This document shows, piece after piece, positions 24,667 to 33,272 of a DNA stretch of 64,000 nt. The stretch is taken from assembly GCA_024690825.1 (NCBI GenBank), contig JAILOK010000074.1:60330-124329 (forward strand). The letters are read 5' to 3'. The first letter of the stretch is position 1, and every line of letters begins with the position of its first letter. Source of the DNA: Lachnospiraceae bacterium. GTDB lineage: Bacteria; Bacillota; Clostridia; Lachnospirales; Lachnospiraceae. The notes below the pieces were generated by a model. The model was not told where the DNA came from. It saw only the letters and a list, made by a program, of their open reading frames with translations, and searched no databases. The translations under genes were made by a program, and so were the position numbers.

Positions 24667-26271
24667 ATGAAAAAAGATATTCTGGGTAACAAGATATTTC
24701 GCTGCCTCACCGAGTTTTTTGCCGGAATGTCGGTGATGGCAGTGGAGCTTGGAGCAAGCAGGCTTCTGGCTCCTTATTTTTCGTCTTCGCAGATAGTGTG
24801 GACTATCATAATAGGAACGATCATGATCGCGATGGCCCTGGGCAATGTCTACGGAGGAAGGAGCGCCGACAAAAATCCCGATCCCGACAGGCTTTACAAA
24901 AGGATACTTGTTGCGTCAGTCTGGATCGCAGCTATCCCGCTTGCGGGAAAGTATATAATAATAGGGATCTCCGGCATTCTTATCCTTTCCGTAAATATAA
25001 ACTTTCTTATCATTGCTGCTTTTGTATCCTGCATGATCATTTTTGTATTCCCTCTTTTTCTGCTGGGGACAGTAACCCCGTCACTTGCAAGATATACCGT
25101 AAAAAGTCTTGACGACTCCGGAAAGACCGTCGGCACCCTGAGCGCTTTCAATACGATAGGAAGCATAATAGGAACCTTCCTGCCAACCTTTGTGACGATC
25201 CCGGCTGTCGGCACCGCGGTCACCTTTCTTGTGTTTTCGGGAGTGCTCCTGATCCTGGCTCTTATTTATTTCATATCGGAAAAGAGAGGCAGAAAAATAT
25301 GCGCCGTCTCCGCCATACTGTTCATCATCTGCTCGATATTCGGACACGGTGACAGCTTTGCCTTCTGGGAAAACGATCTTCTGTATGAAGGCGAGTCCGT
25401 TTATAATTATCTGCAGGTAAAGGAAAATGAAAAAGAGGTGCTGCTTTCGACCAATGTCCTTTTCGGCGTTCAGTCGGTAATGAGAAAGGATGACGCTCTT
25501 TCGGGAATGTACTATGATTATGCCATGGCGGCTCCCGTGATGGCGGGCGCCGGAAAGAATAAGGACATGGACATGCTGATACTCGGCATGGGGACAGGCA
25601 CCTATGCAAAGCAGTGTGACAGATACTTTGAGGATCTTTATATTGAGGGCGTTGAGATAGACGGAAAGATCACCGACCTGTCAAAGAGATATTTTGACGC
25701 GCTTCCGGATGTTCCTGTCTACACCTATGACGGCAGGGCCTATCTCGATGCGGTAAAAAAGAAGTATGATGTCATAATGGTGGATGCGTATCAGGACATA
25801 TCCATACCCTTCCAGATGTCCTCGGTCGAATTTTTTTCCTCGGTCCATGACCACTTGAAGGAAAACGGCGTCATGGTCGTAAACATGAATATGAGATCAG
25901 ATGAGGAGGGTAATATAAACGGGTATCTTTCGGATACGATAGCGTCCGTATTTCCTTCCGTATGCACGGTGGATATTCCGGGCTACACCAACCGGGAACT
26001 CTTCGCCGTAAAAAATGGAGACTGCAGGGAACTGTTTGCCGAAAACATCTCCGGCATCAAAGATCCGGAGCTTACCACATTGATGAATTATACGGCCTTT
26101 CTTCTTGAAGAGCATGAAGGGGGATCCCACATTTTTACAGATGACAGGGCTCCTGTCGAGCTTCTCGGCATGAGGGAGATCGACGGTCTTATAAGTCATG
26201 AAGTATCCTACTACAGGGATCTGTACAGGCAGGAGGGCCTCAGTGCCGTATTAAGGGATCTTGGAATTTAA
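24667..26271 (+). CDS. Membrane-fused spermidine synthase-like protein
   Basis: This 534-residue protein starts after GAGGTTTGATAA. Residues 1-225 hold about six or seven membrane helices, with the family-typical start FFAGMSVMAVELGASRLLAP. From about 270 comes a Rossmann methyltransferase-like spermidine synthase domain: LGMGTGTYAKQ (about 303), VEIDGKITDLSKRYF, YDGRAYLD and VIMVDAYQD. FTDDRAPVE closes the fold. Classical synthases transfer aminopropyl groups from decarboxylated SAM, but membrane-fused members are biochemically poorly defined. No speA/speD/speB gene lies nearby, so polyamine synthesis is uncertain. Confidence 0.85.
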   Translation: MKKDILGNKIFRCLTEFFAGMSVMAVELGASRLLAPYFSSSQIVWTIIIGTIMIAMALGNVYGGRSADKNPDPDRLYKRILVASVWIAAIPLAGKYIIIGISGILILSVNINFLIIAAFVSCMIIFVFPLFLLGTVTPSLARYTVKSLDDSGKTVGTLSAFNTIGSIIGTFLPTFVTIPAVGTAVTFLVFSGVLLILALIYFISEKRGRKICAVSAILFIICSIFGHGDSFAFWENDLLYEGESVYNYLQVKENEKEVLLSTNVLFGVQSVMRKDDALSGMYYDYAMAAPVMAGAGKNKDMDMLILGMGTGTYAKQCDRYFEDLYIEGVEIDGKITDLSKRYFDALPDVPVYTYDGRAYLDAVKKKYDVIMVDAYQDISIPFQMSSVEFFSSVHDHLKENGVMVVNMNMRSDEEGNINGYLSDTIASVFPSVCTVDIPGYTNRELFAVKNGDCRELFAENISGIKDPELTTLMNYTAFLLEEHEGGSHIFTDDRAPVELLGMREIDGLISHEVSYYRDLYRQEGLSAVLRDLGI

Positions 26272-26344
26272 ACTGCGAAAGCTGCTTTGGCAGCGAGGCG
26301 ATTCGTGATATTACAGAGAATTAAGAAGGGACAGGAACCAAACA

Positions 26345-27124
26345 GTGAAGACGCATTCTGTATGGAAAAAGATAATACTTGCGGCGGTCATCATTCTGGC
26401 GGTGCTTGGATTGCTGTTTGTTATTTTGATGTTAATTCCCGACGATGAAGAAGATGCCGGGACCGTTGAAGAGCAGATCACGGAAGAAGGACAGCTTACG
26501 GAAGAAAATCAGACTGCAGAAGAAGATCAGACCGTGGAAGAGGAGCAGATCAAAGAAGAGGAAACGGAGACATTTTCCGAAGATCCGGACAGCATGAAAG
26601 AAAGTGATGACGAAGCCCGGACGGAGGAAACGGAAACCGAAGAATCCGATGGATCCGGCAGGAAAAGTGCCGTTGATATCCCTGAGTCGGAGCTTTCGGA
26701 TCAGGTCCTGACTTTCAGGACGGTATCCCTTGATAACGAAGAGTTGACAGAGGATATCTTTTCGGATTATGACATAACCGTTGTTCATATATGGGCGACA
26801 TTCTGCGGGCCGTGCATCAGGGAAATGGGACAGTACGCGCAGTTTTATAAGGACCTTCCGGGTAATGTAAATCTTGTGGGACTGGTGCTTGATGTGGAAG
26901 ACGGGAGCGATTATAATGTTTCGGACGCAAAAGAGATCTTAAGCGATGCGGGGGCGGAGTTTACGAATCTTCGGACAAACGGTGATCTGAAGCATATCGC
27001 TGACCGCATAGATTATGTGCCGTCCTCGTTTTTCGTTGACAGTAAGGGACATATTATCGGCGATATAATGGACGGAGCGGGATTTGAAGAAACAAAGGCC
27101 CGCCTTAATGAGTATTTTAAGTGA
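26345..27124 (+). CDS. Membrane-anchored thioredoxin-like (TlpA/ResA) protein
   Basis: This 259-residue protein starts at GTG 26345 with AGGAACC about 8 bases upstream. One N-terminal helix (about 9-31) is followed by a very acidic Glu/Thr/Gln linker (about 35-105), then a TlpA-like thioredoxin fold outside the membrane. The redox centre is ATFCGPCIREM with CGPC (about 156-159), and the cis-Pro region is VPSSFFVDSKG. It probably reduces disulfides in exported proteins. A cytochrome-maturation partner (CcdA) is not adjacent. The linker is unusually long and acidic. Confidence 0.88.
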   Translation: MKTHSVWKKIILAAVIILAVLGLLFVILMLIPDDEEDAGTVEEQITEEGQLTEENQTAEEDQTVEEEQIKEEETETFSEDPDSMKESDDEARTEETETEESDGSGRKSAVDIPESELSDQVLTFRTVSLDNEELTEDIFSDYDITVVHIWATFCGPCIREMGQYAQFYKDLPGNVNLVGLVLDVEDGSDYNVSDAKEILSDAGAEFTNLRTNGDLKHIADRIDYVPSSFFVDSKGHIIGDIMDGAGFEETKARLNEYFK

Positions 27125-27162
27125 AAAGAAAGACCAAATAAACAGATACGGAGGAAATACAA

Positions 27163-28866
27163 ATGGCAGCAGAAAATGAAAAGAAAAAGAAGGGGAATGG
27201 CGGGTTTAACCGACAGAAATTTAAGCCGGACTCGGACGGGCTGAAGGAACTTACAGAGTATACGGAATCCGTGCTTTCCGATCTCGGAATGGAGCAGTCG
27301 GAGATCCTCAAGACAATGCTTACCGTTGAAGAGGCTGCAGGGAGCCTTGTGCAGCATCTGGGGGAAAAAGCCGAAAAGGCTCATATTTATGTTGAACTGA
27401 TCTCGTTTTTAGGTAATATCTCTATCGAGCTTTCGGCAGACGGAGATGAATATTCACCCCTTGAATTCGTAAAGACAGACCACATCGATGATAATGAGGA
27501 AATGGGAGGAGACGCGCTTGAGATCATCCGGGGCATGATCCTAAAAAGCTTCGCGGAGGATTTCAGGTACAGGCACAAGAACGGCAGGAATTACATAAGA
27601 ATGATGCTGGTAAGGTCGCGCCGGACCTTCCTCTATGAAACCCTGGGTGCTATGATCGCAGCCGTGATCCTGGGAATCATATTCGCGTTCTTCATGCCGG
27701 AAAACATTAATAAATCCTTAAATGATATACTGCTGGCGCCGGCCAAGACAATGTATATGAATGCATTAAAGATGATCGTTGCGCCTGTAGTGTTTTTTTC
27801 CATCATATCCTGTGTATCCCAGTTTTCGGACCTGTCGGCGCTCGGCAGGGTCGGCGCCAAGGTTTTCAGCATGTATCTTTTTACCACCTTCGTAGCCGTA
27901 GGCGTCGGGATAGCCGTATTTTTTATATTTCAGCCCGGCAATGTGGATCTGTCGACTGCTATCGCGTCAGATGCGTCCGCCATCACGTCTCAGACGGGGG
28001 CGGTATCGATAAAGGATACGGTGATGGGGATCATACCCTCAAATATTATCGATCCCTTCGCAAAATCAAATATGCTGCAGCTGATATTTATAGCTGTGCT
28101 TGCCGGTATCTCAGCAGGTCTTATAGGAAAATATTCACAGATGCTCAAAGACTTTTTTACCGCATGTAACGATCTGTTCCTGCAGATAACTAAGATCATA
28201 ATCAAGGTCATGCCGATCGCGATATTCTGCTCGATCATGTCAATGATGCTTACCATGGGCGTTTCAGCGATCCTCTCGGTACTCGGTATGATGGGTACCT
28301 TCATCATAGGACTTCTCGTTATGCTCGTTATTTACGGACTGCTGCTTCTGGTTGTCGGACATCTCAATCCGGTGACTTTTTACCGGAAATATGCATCAAC
28401 AATGGTGCAGGTTTTTACGCTTGCATCCTCCAATGCCTCCATTCCGATCAATATGGAGGCCTGTGAAAAGAAACTGGGTATCGAAAGACGCATATATGCC
28501 CTGTCCATACCGTTAGGGGCAACTTTGAATATGGACGGAGCCTGTGTATATAATGCTGTTTTTGCCCTCGCACTTGCAAAAGCCTATGGCGTGGAGATTA
28601 CCGGAGGAGCTCTGCTTTCCATGATAATCGCCATAGTGGTGCTGTCCATGGGAGCGCCGGGCATCCCCGGTTCGGGACTGATCTGTCTGTCGGTTCTGCT
28701 GGTGCAGATCAATGTCCCTGTGGAGGCGATCGGTCTTGTGATGGGAATCGATTCGCTGTGCGGAATGTTCAGGACCATGTCAAATGCCGGAGGCGATGTG
28801 ATCGCGGCAACGGTCGTTGCAAAAAGCGAGAATGCCATAAATTTGGAGATTTACAACAGCAAATAA
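27163..28866 (+). CDS. Dicarboxylate/amino acid:cation symporter with N-terminal HATPase-like domain
   Basis: This 567-residue protein is longer than the usual ~420-residue symporters because of an N-terminal soluble part (about 1-150). That part has TVEEAAGSLVQHL, matching the N-box helix of RsbW-type HATPases by eye (EEA...QH), and FRYRHKNGRNYIRMMLV, matching their last strand. The N-box Asn appears replaced by Ser. From about 155 comes the DAACS transporter: ASSNASIPINME, LNMDGACVYN, GAPGIPGSG and MFRTMSNAGGD, the Na+ and substrate motifs. It should import glutamate, serine or a dicarboxylate. The fused domain suggests cytoplasmic control of transport. Confidence 0.88.
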   Translation: MAAENEKKKKGNGGFNRQKFKPDSDGLKELTEYTESVLSDLGMEQSEILKTMLTVEEAAGSLVQHLGEKAEKAHIYVELISFLGNISIELSADGDEYSPLEFVKTDHIDDNEEMGGDALEIIRGMILKSFAEDFRYRHKNGRNYIRMMLVRSRRTFLYETLGAMIAAVILGIIFAFFMPENINKSLNDILLAPAKTMYMNALKMIVAPVVFFSIISCVSQFSDLSALGRVGAKVFSMYLFTTFVAVGVGIAVFFIFQPGNVDLSTAIASDASAITSQTGAVSIKDTVMGIIPSNIIDPFAKSNMLQLIFIAVLAGISAGLIGKYSQMLKDFFTACNDLFLQITKIIIKVMPIAIFCSIMSMMLTMGVSAILSVLGMMGTFIIGLLVMLVIYGLLLLVVGHLNPVTFYRKYASTMVQVFTLASSNASIPINMEACEKKLGIERRIYALSIPLGATLNMDGACVYNAVFALALAKAYGVEITGGALLSMIIAIVVLSMGAPGIPGSGLICLSVLLVQINVPVEAIGLVMGIDSLCGMFRTMSNAGGDVIAATVVAKSENAINLEIYNSK

Positions 28867-28981
28867 AAAAGACTTTTGTTCACGTGGATGACTCTATCCC
28901 ATATTGCATGTCATATTAAATCATGATAGGATAATAGACAGTCTATTTACTTTCAGACGTTCACACAAAAGGAGAAGTCGT

Positions 28982-30742
28982 ATGAAGAAAATCTTTGCAA
29001 AAGCCAATCTGTCGTTCATGGTCGCGCTGCAGATGCTGGTACTGCCAGTGGTCATATGTCTTGTCATTTCCATCGTCATGATGGGAAGCGAGATGAACAG
29101 CACCTACAATGATGCTGAAAGCATGTATTTTGATACTCTTTACCAGATAAACAATAAGCTGGTAAACGCAGATCGTGATTTCTATCAGGCAATGAACGCT
29201 GCCCAGCAGTATATGAGCGTTGCCATGTCCGATGGTAATCTCCCGGAGGATGAAATGAAGCGTCTCTTTGACGAGCGTGTCAGCGTTTATGACGAAAACC
29301 TGGGTCAGACTCTGGAGAGAGTGGGAGGAGCTAACGATATCGCAAAAGAGATCCCATATCTTTACACGGGAATCCTTATCGATGGAAAATCCTACAAGGA
29401 TTACGCGGCAGAGTTTGAATCGACTTACAATGAATGGCTGGGAACATATAATTTCCAGACTCAGGAGGGAGATATTACGGCTTTCAATGAGAGATTTGAA
29501 GCTACGCGTGATGCTATTTCCAATATGACCGACATAGTAGAACAGTGGGCTGATGAAGAAGAAGCTCAGGCAAGAAAAGATATTGCCGCCAAGATAACGG
29601 TTTTAGCCATAATTTTCGGTATAATCATTGTTTTACTGTATGTACTCGTACTGGTGACCGCAAAATCCCTTTCGGACGGCGTCAAGAGGATACAGAATGC
29701 GATCGACAATATGTCAAACGGTGACTTTGTGACACATCTTGAGGTCGAATCTCCGATAAAGGAATTTACCAACATCGCAAAAGCTTCCGAACACATGCGT
29801 CACAACCTTCATGAAGCTCTTAAGAAGATCGTTTCCAATGCGCAGGATGTTGATGACAGCGCAAGTACTGCAAAGGACAGGATTTCAGACAGCCAGTCAG
29901 CAACCTCCGATATCAGCCATGCAGTTTCGGATCTTGCAAACGGAGCTACGGCTATGGCTACTGATGTTCAGAGCACGGCGGATATCACCGTTAATATCGG
30001 AAATGCCGTTGAGGATGTACTGGGAGCAGCAAACTCCAACCTTGAAAACGGACGCAGCGTAATGGATGAATCGCTTCGTGTTCAGCAGGAACTCGGAGAA
30101 CTGGTCACCACCGGACAGAATACACGCGAAAAGGCCAACAGGGTTTCGGAATCAGTCAGCGAAACAGCTGTTGTCGTATCACAGATCAGCCAGGCAGCAG
30201 ATCTCATCATTTCGATAGCAAGCCAGACAAACCTTCTTGCGCTCAACGCATCGATAGAGGCGGCAAGAGCAGGAGAAGCAGGACGAGGCTTTGCGGTTGT
30301 TGCAGGCAATATCAAGGATCTTGCCGAAGAATCAAACAGCGCGGCAAACCAGATCTCGGATATGCTTAAGCAGATCACAAATCTTTCCGAGCAGAACAAG
30401 TCACTTACAGACGCGATCAAATCCGCTACGGAAGAAGAAACCCAGGCTCTGGGCAGCATGAGCGATTCCTTCGAAAAGATGCTCGGCATGCTTCGCGAAA
30501 CAGAGGATGGAAACAACCGGATCGTGCAGCTTGTTGAACAGCTTGAGGGCAACAAGAATTCGATCCTTAATTCCGTAGAGTCCCTCTCTTCGGTATCTCA
30601 GGAAAATGCCGCTTCGACACAGGAAACGAGCGCCTCGCTTTCAATGCTCGATACCAACATGGAAAATGTTGTCGAGCAGGCTGAGAATCTGAAGTGTGTT
30701 GCTACTGAACTTCGTGAGAATGTAAAGAAGTTTACCATCTGA
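28982..30742 (+). CDS. Methyl-accepting chemotaxis protein
   Basis: Start 28982 follows AAAGGAGAAGTCGT. The 586-residue chemoreceptor has a membrane helix (about 15-38), an outward-facing helical sensor (about 40-200) of four-helix-bundle type and a second helix (about 204-228). HAMP follows (about 229-285), then a long coiled-coil signalling domain. The hairpin tip reads [20 protein letters not shown] and continues GRGFAVVA, near-consensus for CheA/CheW contact. Ligand is unknown. Its presence implies a motile or chemotactic cell. It is a single gene with no che genes nearby. Confidence 0.95.
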   Translation: MKKIFAKANLSFMVALQMLVLPVVICLVISIVMMGSEMNSTYNDAESMYFDTLYQINNKLVNADRDFYQAMNAAQQYMSVAMSDGNLPEDEMKRLFDERVSVYDENLGQTLERVGGANDIAKEIPYLYTGILIDGKSYKDYAAEFESTYNEWLGTYNFQTQEGDITAFNERFEATRDAISNMTDIVEQWADEEEAQARKDIAAKITVLAIIFGIIIVLLYVLVLVTAKSLSDGVKRIQNAIDNMSNGDFVTHLEVESPIKEFTNIAKASEHMRHNLHEALKKIVSNAQDVDDSASTAKDRISDSQSATSDISHAVSDLANGATAMATDVQSTADITVNIGNAVEDVLGAANSNLENGRSVMDESLRVQQELGELVTTGQNTREKANRVSESVSETAVVVSQISQAADLIISIASQTNLLALNASIEAARAGEAGRGFAVVAGNIKDLAEESNSAANQISDMLKQITNLSEQNKSLTDAIKSATEEETQALGSMSDSFEKMLGMLRETEDGNNRIVQLVEQLEGNKNSILNSVESLSSVSQENAASTQETSASLSMLDTNMENVVEQAENLKCVATELRENVKKFTI

Positions 30743-30748
30743 TAAGAT

Positions 30749-32095
30749 ATGTCCGAAAAAGGAACGGTCCTGTTTGACCGAAATAAACTGATAAGACTGC
30801 TGCTCCCCATTTTAGGGGAGCAGTTCCTTGCTATAAGCCTCGGACTCTTTGATTCCGTGATGGTCGCTTCCTGCGGTGAGGCGGCGGTCTCCGGCGTATC
30901 ATTGGTTGATGCCGTATCCATACTCATCATCCAGGTTCTCTCGGCTCTTGCCACCGGCGGGGCCGTCATAATAAGCCGTTATGTTGGCCAGGATCACAAA
31001 GGACATGCAAAGCGTGCTGCAGGTCAGCTGATGCTTGTCCTTTTGTCCGTGTCACTGGCATTAATGCTCATCATTATTTTTTCCTACAGATTTCTGCTCG
31101 TGCTCATTTTCGGGAAAATTGAAAAGGATGTGATGGAAAGCGCTGTCACATATTTCTTTATATCCGCTCTTTCATATCCGGCGCTCGGCGCCTATAATGC
31201 AGGCGCAGCAGTTTTCAGAAGCCAGGGCAACAGCCGGATAAGTCTTGTTGCCAGTCTTGTGATGAATGTATGCAATATTGCCGGAAATGCCTTTCTGATC
31301 TTTGTTCTGCATATGGGAGTGGCCGGCGCCGCCATCGCGACCACTGCTTCAAGGTTTATAGCCGCAGCAGCCGTCATAATCCTATTACAGACGAAAAATC
31401 CGGTTCTGTCTCTAACGGTGAAGACCCTTTTTGTCCCGGACTGGAAGATGATAAAGAGGATCCTGTCCATAGGACTGCCCAGCGGAGTCGAGAACGGAAT
31501 GTTTCATATCGGTAAGCTGATGCTTGCAAGCATGATATCGGGATTCGGAACTGTGGCCATCACGGCAAATGCAGTCGCAAACAGTGTGTCCGCCGTATTT
31601 AATGTTCCGGGATGCGCCGTCGGTCAGGCGATGCTCGTGGTCATTGGGCAGGCAACGGGATACGGTGACAGGAATGAGACCTTAAGATACGGCAGGATAC
31701 TTCATCGTATGGGACTTATAGCGCAGTTTGCCGCGCAGTTTCTCCATCTGACACTGATATGGCCGATATTGTCCCTCTATCAGCTTTCGGATGCGACCTT
31801 TTACGAAACAGCAAGACTCCTTGTCACCTGCGCCGTCTGTTCCATGATATTCTGGGCGGAAAGCTTCTGTACTCCGAATATCCTGCGCGCCGCGGGAAGA
31901 GCAAAATTTACCATGGTCGTCAGTTCCTTTTCGATGTGGGTCTTCAGGATAGGGAGCGCCGTGATCCTTGCAAGGGTCTTTAACCTCGGTGTCCTTGGAG
32001 TGTGGATAGGAATGTATATCGACTGGGTATTCAGGGCGGTCGTATTCGGATACTCCTACAGAAAAGGAAGATGGGCCCGCATGGAATATACATGA
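30749..32095 (+). CDS. MATE-family efflux protein
   Basis: This 448-residue membrane protein has twelve apparent helices. Landmarks are LPILGEQFLAISLGLFDSVM at the start, the internal repeat beginning ILSIGLPSGVENGMFHIGK (about 232-250), and GQATGYGDRN. MATE proteins export cationic drugs or metabolites using Na+ or H+. It starts six bases after the chemoreceptor stop with a poor Shine-Dalgarno site. Unlike the MATE at 45228 it has no extra C-terminal domain. Substrate unknown. Confidence 0.92.
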   Translation: MSEKGTVLFDRNKLIRLLLPILGEQFLAISLGLFDSVMVASCGEAAVSGVSLVDAVSILIIQVLSALATGGAVIISRYVGQDHKGHAKRAAGQLMLVLLSVSLALMLIIIFSYRFLLVLIFGKIEKDVMESAVTYFFISALSYPALGAYNAGAAVFRSQGNSRISLVASLVMNVCNIAGNAFLIFVLHMGVAGAAIATTASRFIAAAAVIILLQTKNPVLSLTVKTLFVPDWKMIKRILSIGLPSGVENGMFHIGKLMLASMISGFGTVAITANAVANSVSAVFNVPGCAVGQAMLVVIGQATGYGDRNETLRYGRILHRMGLIAQFAAQFLHLTLIWPILSLYQLSDATFYETARLLVTCAVCSMIFWAESFCTPNILRAAGRAKFTMVVSSFSMWVFRIGSAVILARVFNLGVLGVWIGMYIDWVFRAVVFGYSYRKGRWARMEYT

Positions 32096-32113
32096 ATCGG
32101 GGAAAATCCGTTG

Positions 32114-32186
32114 GACGCCGCATAATAATCGCCTGATATTTTTTAGATACGGCGTCACAAACATTGATCAGGCGATTATCATGCGG
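32114..32186. repeat. Long inverted repeat with an alternative inner pairing
   Basis: Arms 32118-32137 (CCGCATAATAATCGCCTGAT) and 32167-32186 are inverted copies with one mismatch over 20 bp. GACGCCG (32114-32120) can instead pair with CGGCGTC (32150-32156), and the two pairings share bases so cannot coexist. It lies between the MATE gene and the promoter of the PAS gene. It could be a mobile palindrome, terminator or switching structure. Confidence 0.65.
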
Positions 32187-32201
32187 TGGCAAAATAAGGT
32201 G

Positions 32202-32230
32202 TTGTTTTTTAACGGGTTTGCATTTATGAT
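32202..32230 (+). promoter_or_regulatory. Promoter of the PAS protein gene
   Basis: TTGTTT (32202-32207), 17 bases, TATGAT (32225-32230). It is 69 bases upstream of the PAS gene start. Confidence 0.5.
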
Positions 32231-32298
32231 ATATACGATGATTATTTCGTATCTTTGAATGGGGATCATCGATTAAACATGAAGGGAAGACGCAGGAA

Positions 32299-32871
32299 AT
32301 GAGTGAGGAAAACAGGAAAAGAAGAGACCGTTATGTGGATGAATTTGCACTGACAAAATATACCCTCCCTGTCGTATGGCAGATGGCTGAGGTCATTCCG
32401 GGAGGATTTTTTATTTACCGTGAGGACGAGAAAAGGGAACTCATTTATTCGAACAGCAAGGTTCATGAGATCTTTGGCTGCAAGAACCTTGCGGAATTCA
32501 AAGAATACACAGGCTACACCTTCCAGGGAATGGTCCATCCCGATGATTTTGCAAAGATACAGGGGGACATCGATTCGCAGATCGATTCCGAAGAGGGCGA
32601 TGCCATGGATCATGTCGTTTACCGTATCAAAAGGAAGGACGGCGAGATCAGATGGGTCGATGACTACGGACATTTCAGCCATTCACCGGAGTACGGGGAT
32701 GTCTACTATGTATTCATAAATGACATCACGGAAGCAAAACAGAGCGAGGAAGCCGGAAAGACGCTGGAAGCTCTGCCCGGAAAGATCGGACAGATCCTCG
32801 AAAGAGCAGCGGAGGGCGACTATGAGGCCGTCAACGAAGGACTTGCCGGATTGAAGGAATCCTTATCATAA
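32299..32871 (+). CDS. Stand-alone PAS domain protein
   Basis: This 190-residue soluble protein starts after CGCAGGAA. It has one PAS_3-type domain (about 35-140): FFIYREDEKRELIYSNSKV, MVHPDDFAKI, IKRKDGEIRWVDDYG and VFINDITEAKQ are classic PAS/PAC segments. A C-terminal helix (about 150-190) carries no kinase, GGDEF or EAL output domain. It may sense a small ligand and act through a partner, or be a remnant of a longer signalling protein. It is followed by a strong terminator, so it is a single gene. Confidence 0.88.
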   Translation: MSEENRKRRDRYVDEFALTKYTLPVVWQMAEVIPGGFFIYREDEKRELIYSNSKVHEIFGCKNLAEFKEYTGYTFQGMVHPDDFAKIQGDIDSQIDSEEGDAMDHVVYRIKRKDGEIRWVDDYGHFSHSPEYGDVYYVFINDITEAKQSEEAGKTLEALPGKIGQILERAAEGDYEAVNEGLAGLKESLS

Positions 32872-32888
32872 TATTTGAAATGAATCAC

Positions 32889-32923
32889 GACCCCGGGATC
32901 ATAACTGTCCCGGGGTCTTTATT
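32889..32923 (+). terminator. Terminator after the PAS gene
   Basis: GACCCCGGGA and TCCCGGGGTC form a 10-bp GC-rich stem, followed by TTTATT. Confidence 0.88.
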
Positions 32924-32945
32924 GTCTGAAACAGCCACCCGATGT

Positions 32946-33105
32946 CTTCTTTTGTTTCCGGCGTCACAAACTGATTTTCAAAACGACCGACGCTCCGCCG
33001 CCGTCGAGTTAACATCCGGATTAGACTAAGTCCGTACGGAAGTTCGGCGATGCCTCTCTCCCGACAGACCAAGTCTTAAGCAGGAAGTTATCTCTCGTTG
33101 CTTCG
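32946..33105. ncRNA. Candidate structured RNA element, copy B (inverted relative to copy A)
   Basis: The minus strand of this interval aligns with 9130-9282. Shared blocks are AGATAACT, AAGACTTGG, AGAGGCATCGCCGAA, CTTAGTC, and GACGGCGGCGGAGCGT followed by GGTCGT. The stem equivalent to that of copy A pairs GTCTG with CGGAC (plus-strand 33065-33069 and 33030-33034) and CGG with CCG (33061-33063 and 33037-33039). Several pairs differ from copy A in both partners. In the plus direction the block ends in GACGGGTCTTTTTT (33107-33120), which might be a terminator, so the coding strand is open. Confidence 0.55.
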
Positions 33106-33198
33106 CTGACGGGTCTTTTTTGAATAATCAGTTCGTTCCGCCTTTCGAAAGTGTTGGTCGGGTGGCAGTTCCGATAAAACCAAAAACTGTATATAATA

Positions 33199-33227
33199 AT
33201 GACATGCCACAAGAATTAGTGTATAAT
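33199..33227 (+). promoter_or_regulatory. Promoter of the DD-carboxypeptidase operon
   Basis: ATGACA (33199-33204), a 17-base spacer and TATAAT (33222-33227). Confidence 0.75.
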
Positions 33228-33272
33228 CTATAAGATTGTACACATGATATAGAGGTGGAGATAAAATTCGTC

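Noticed and set aside
26277..26310. Hairpin GCTGC-TTTG-GCAGC as a third copy of the two-hairpin element
   Set aside because: Only the small loop is similar; the second hairpin and the ACGAGCGC core are absent.
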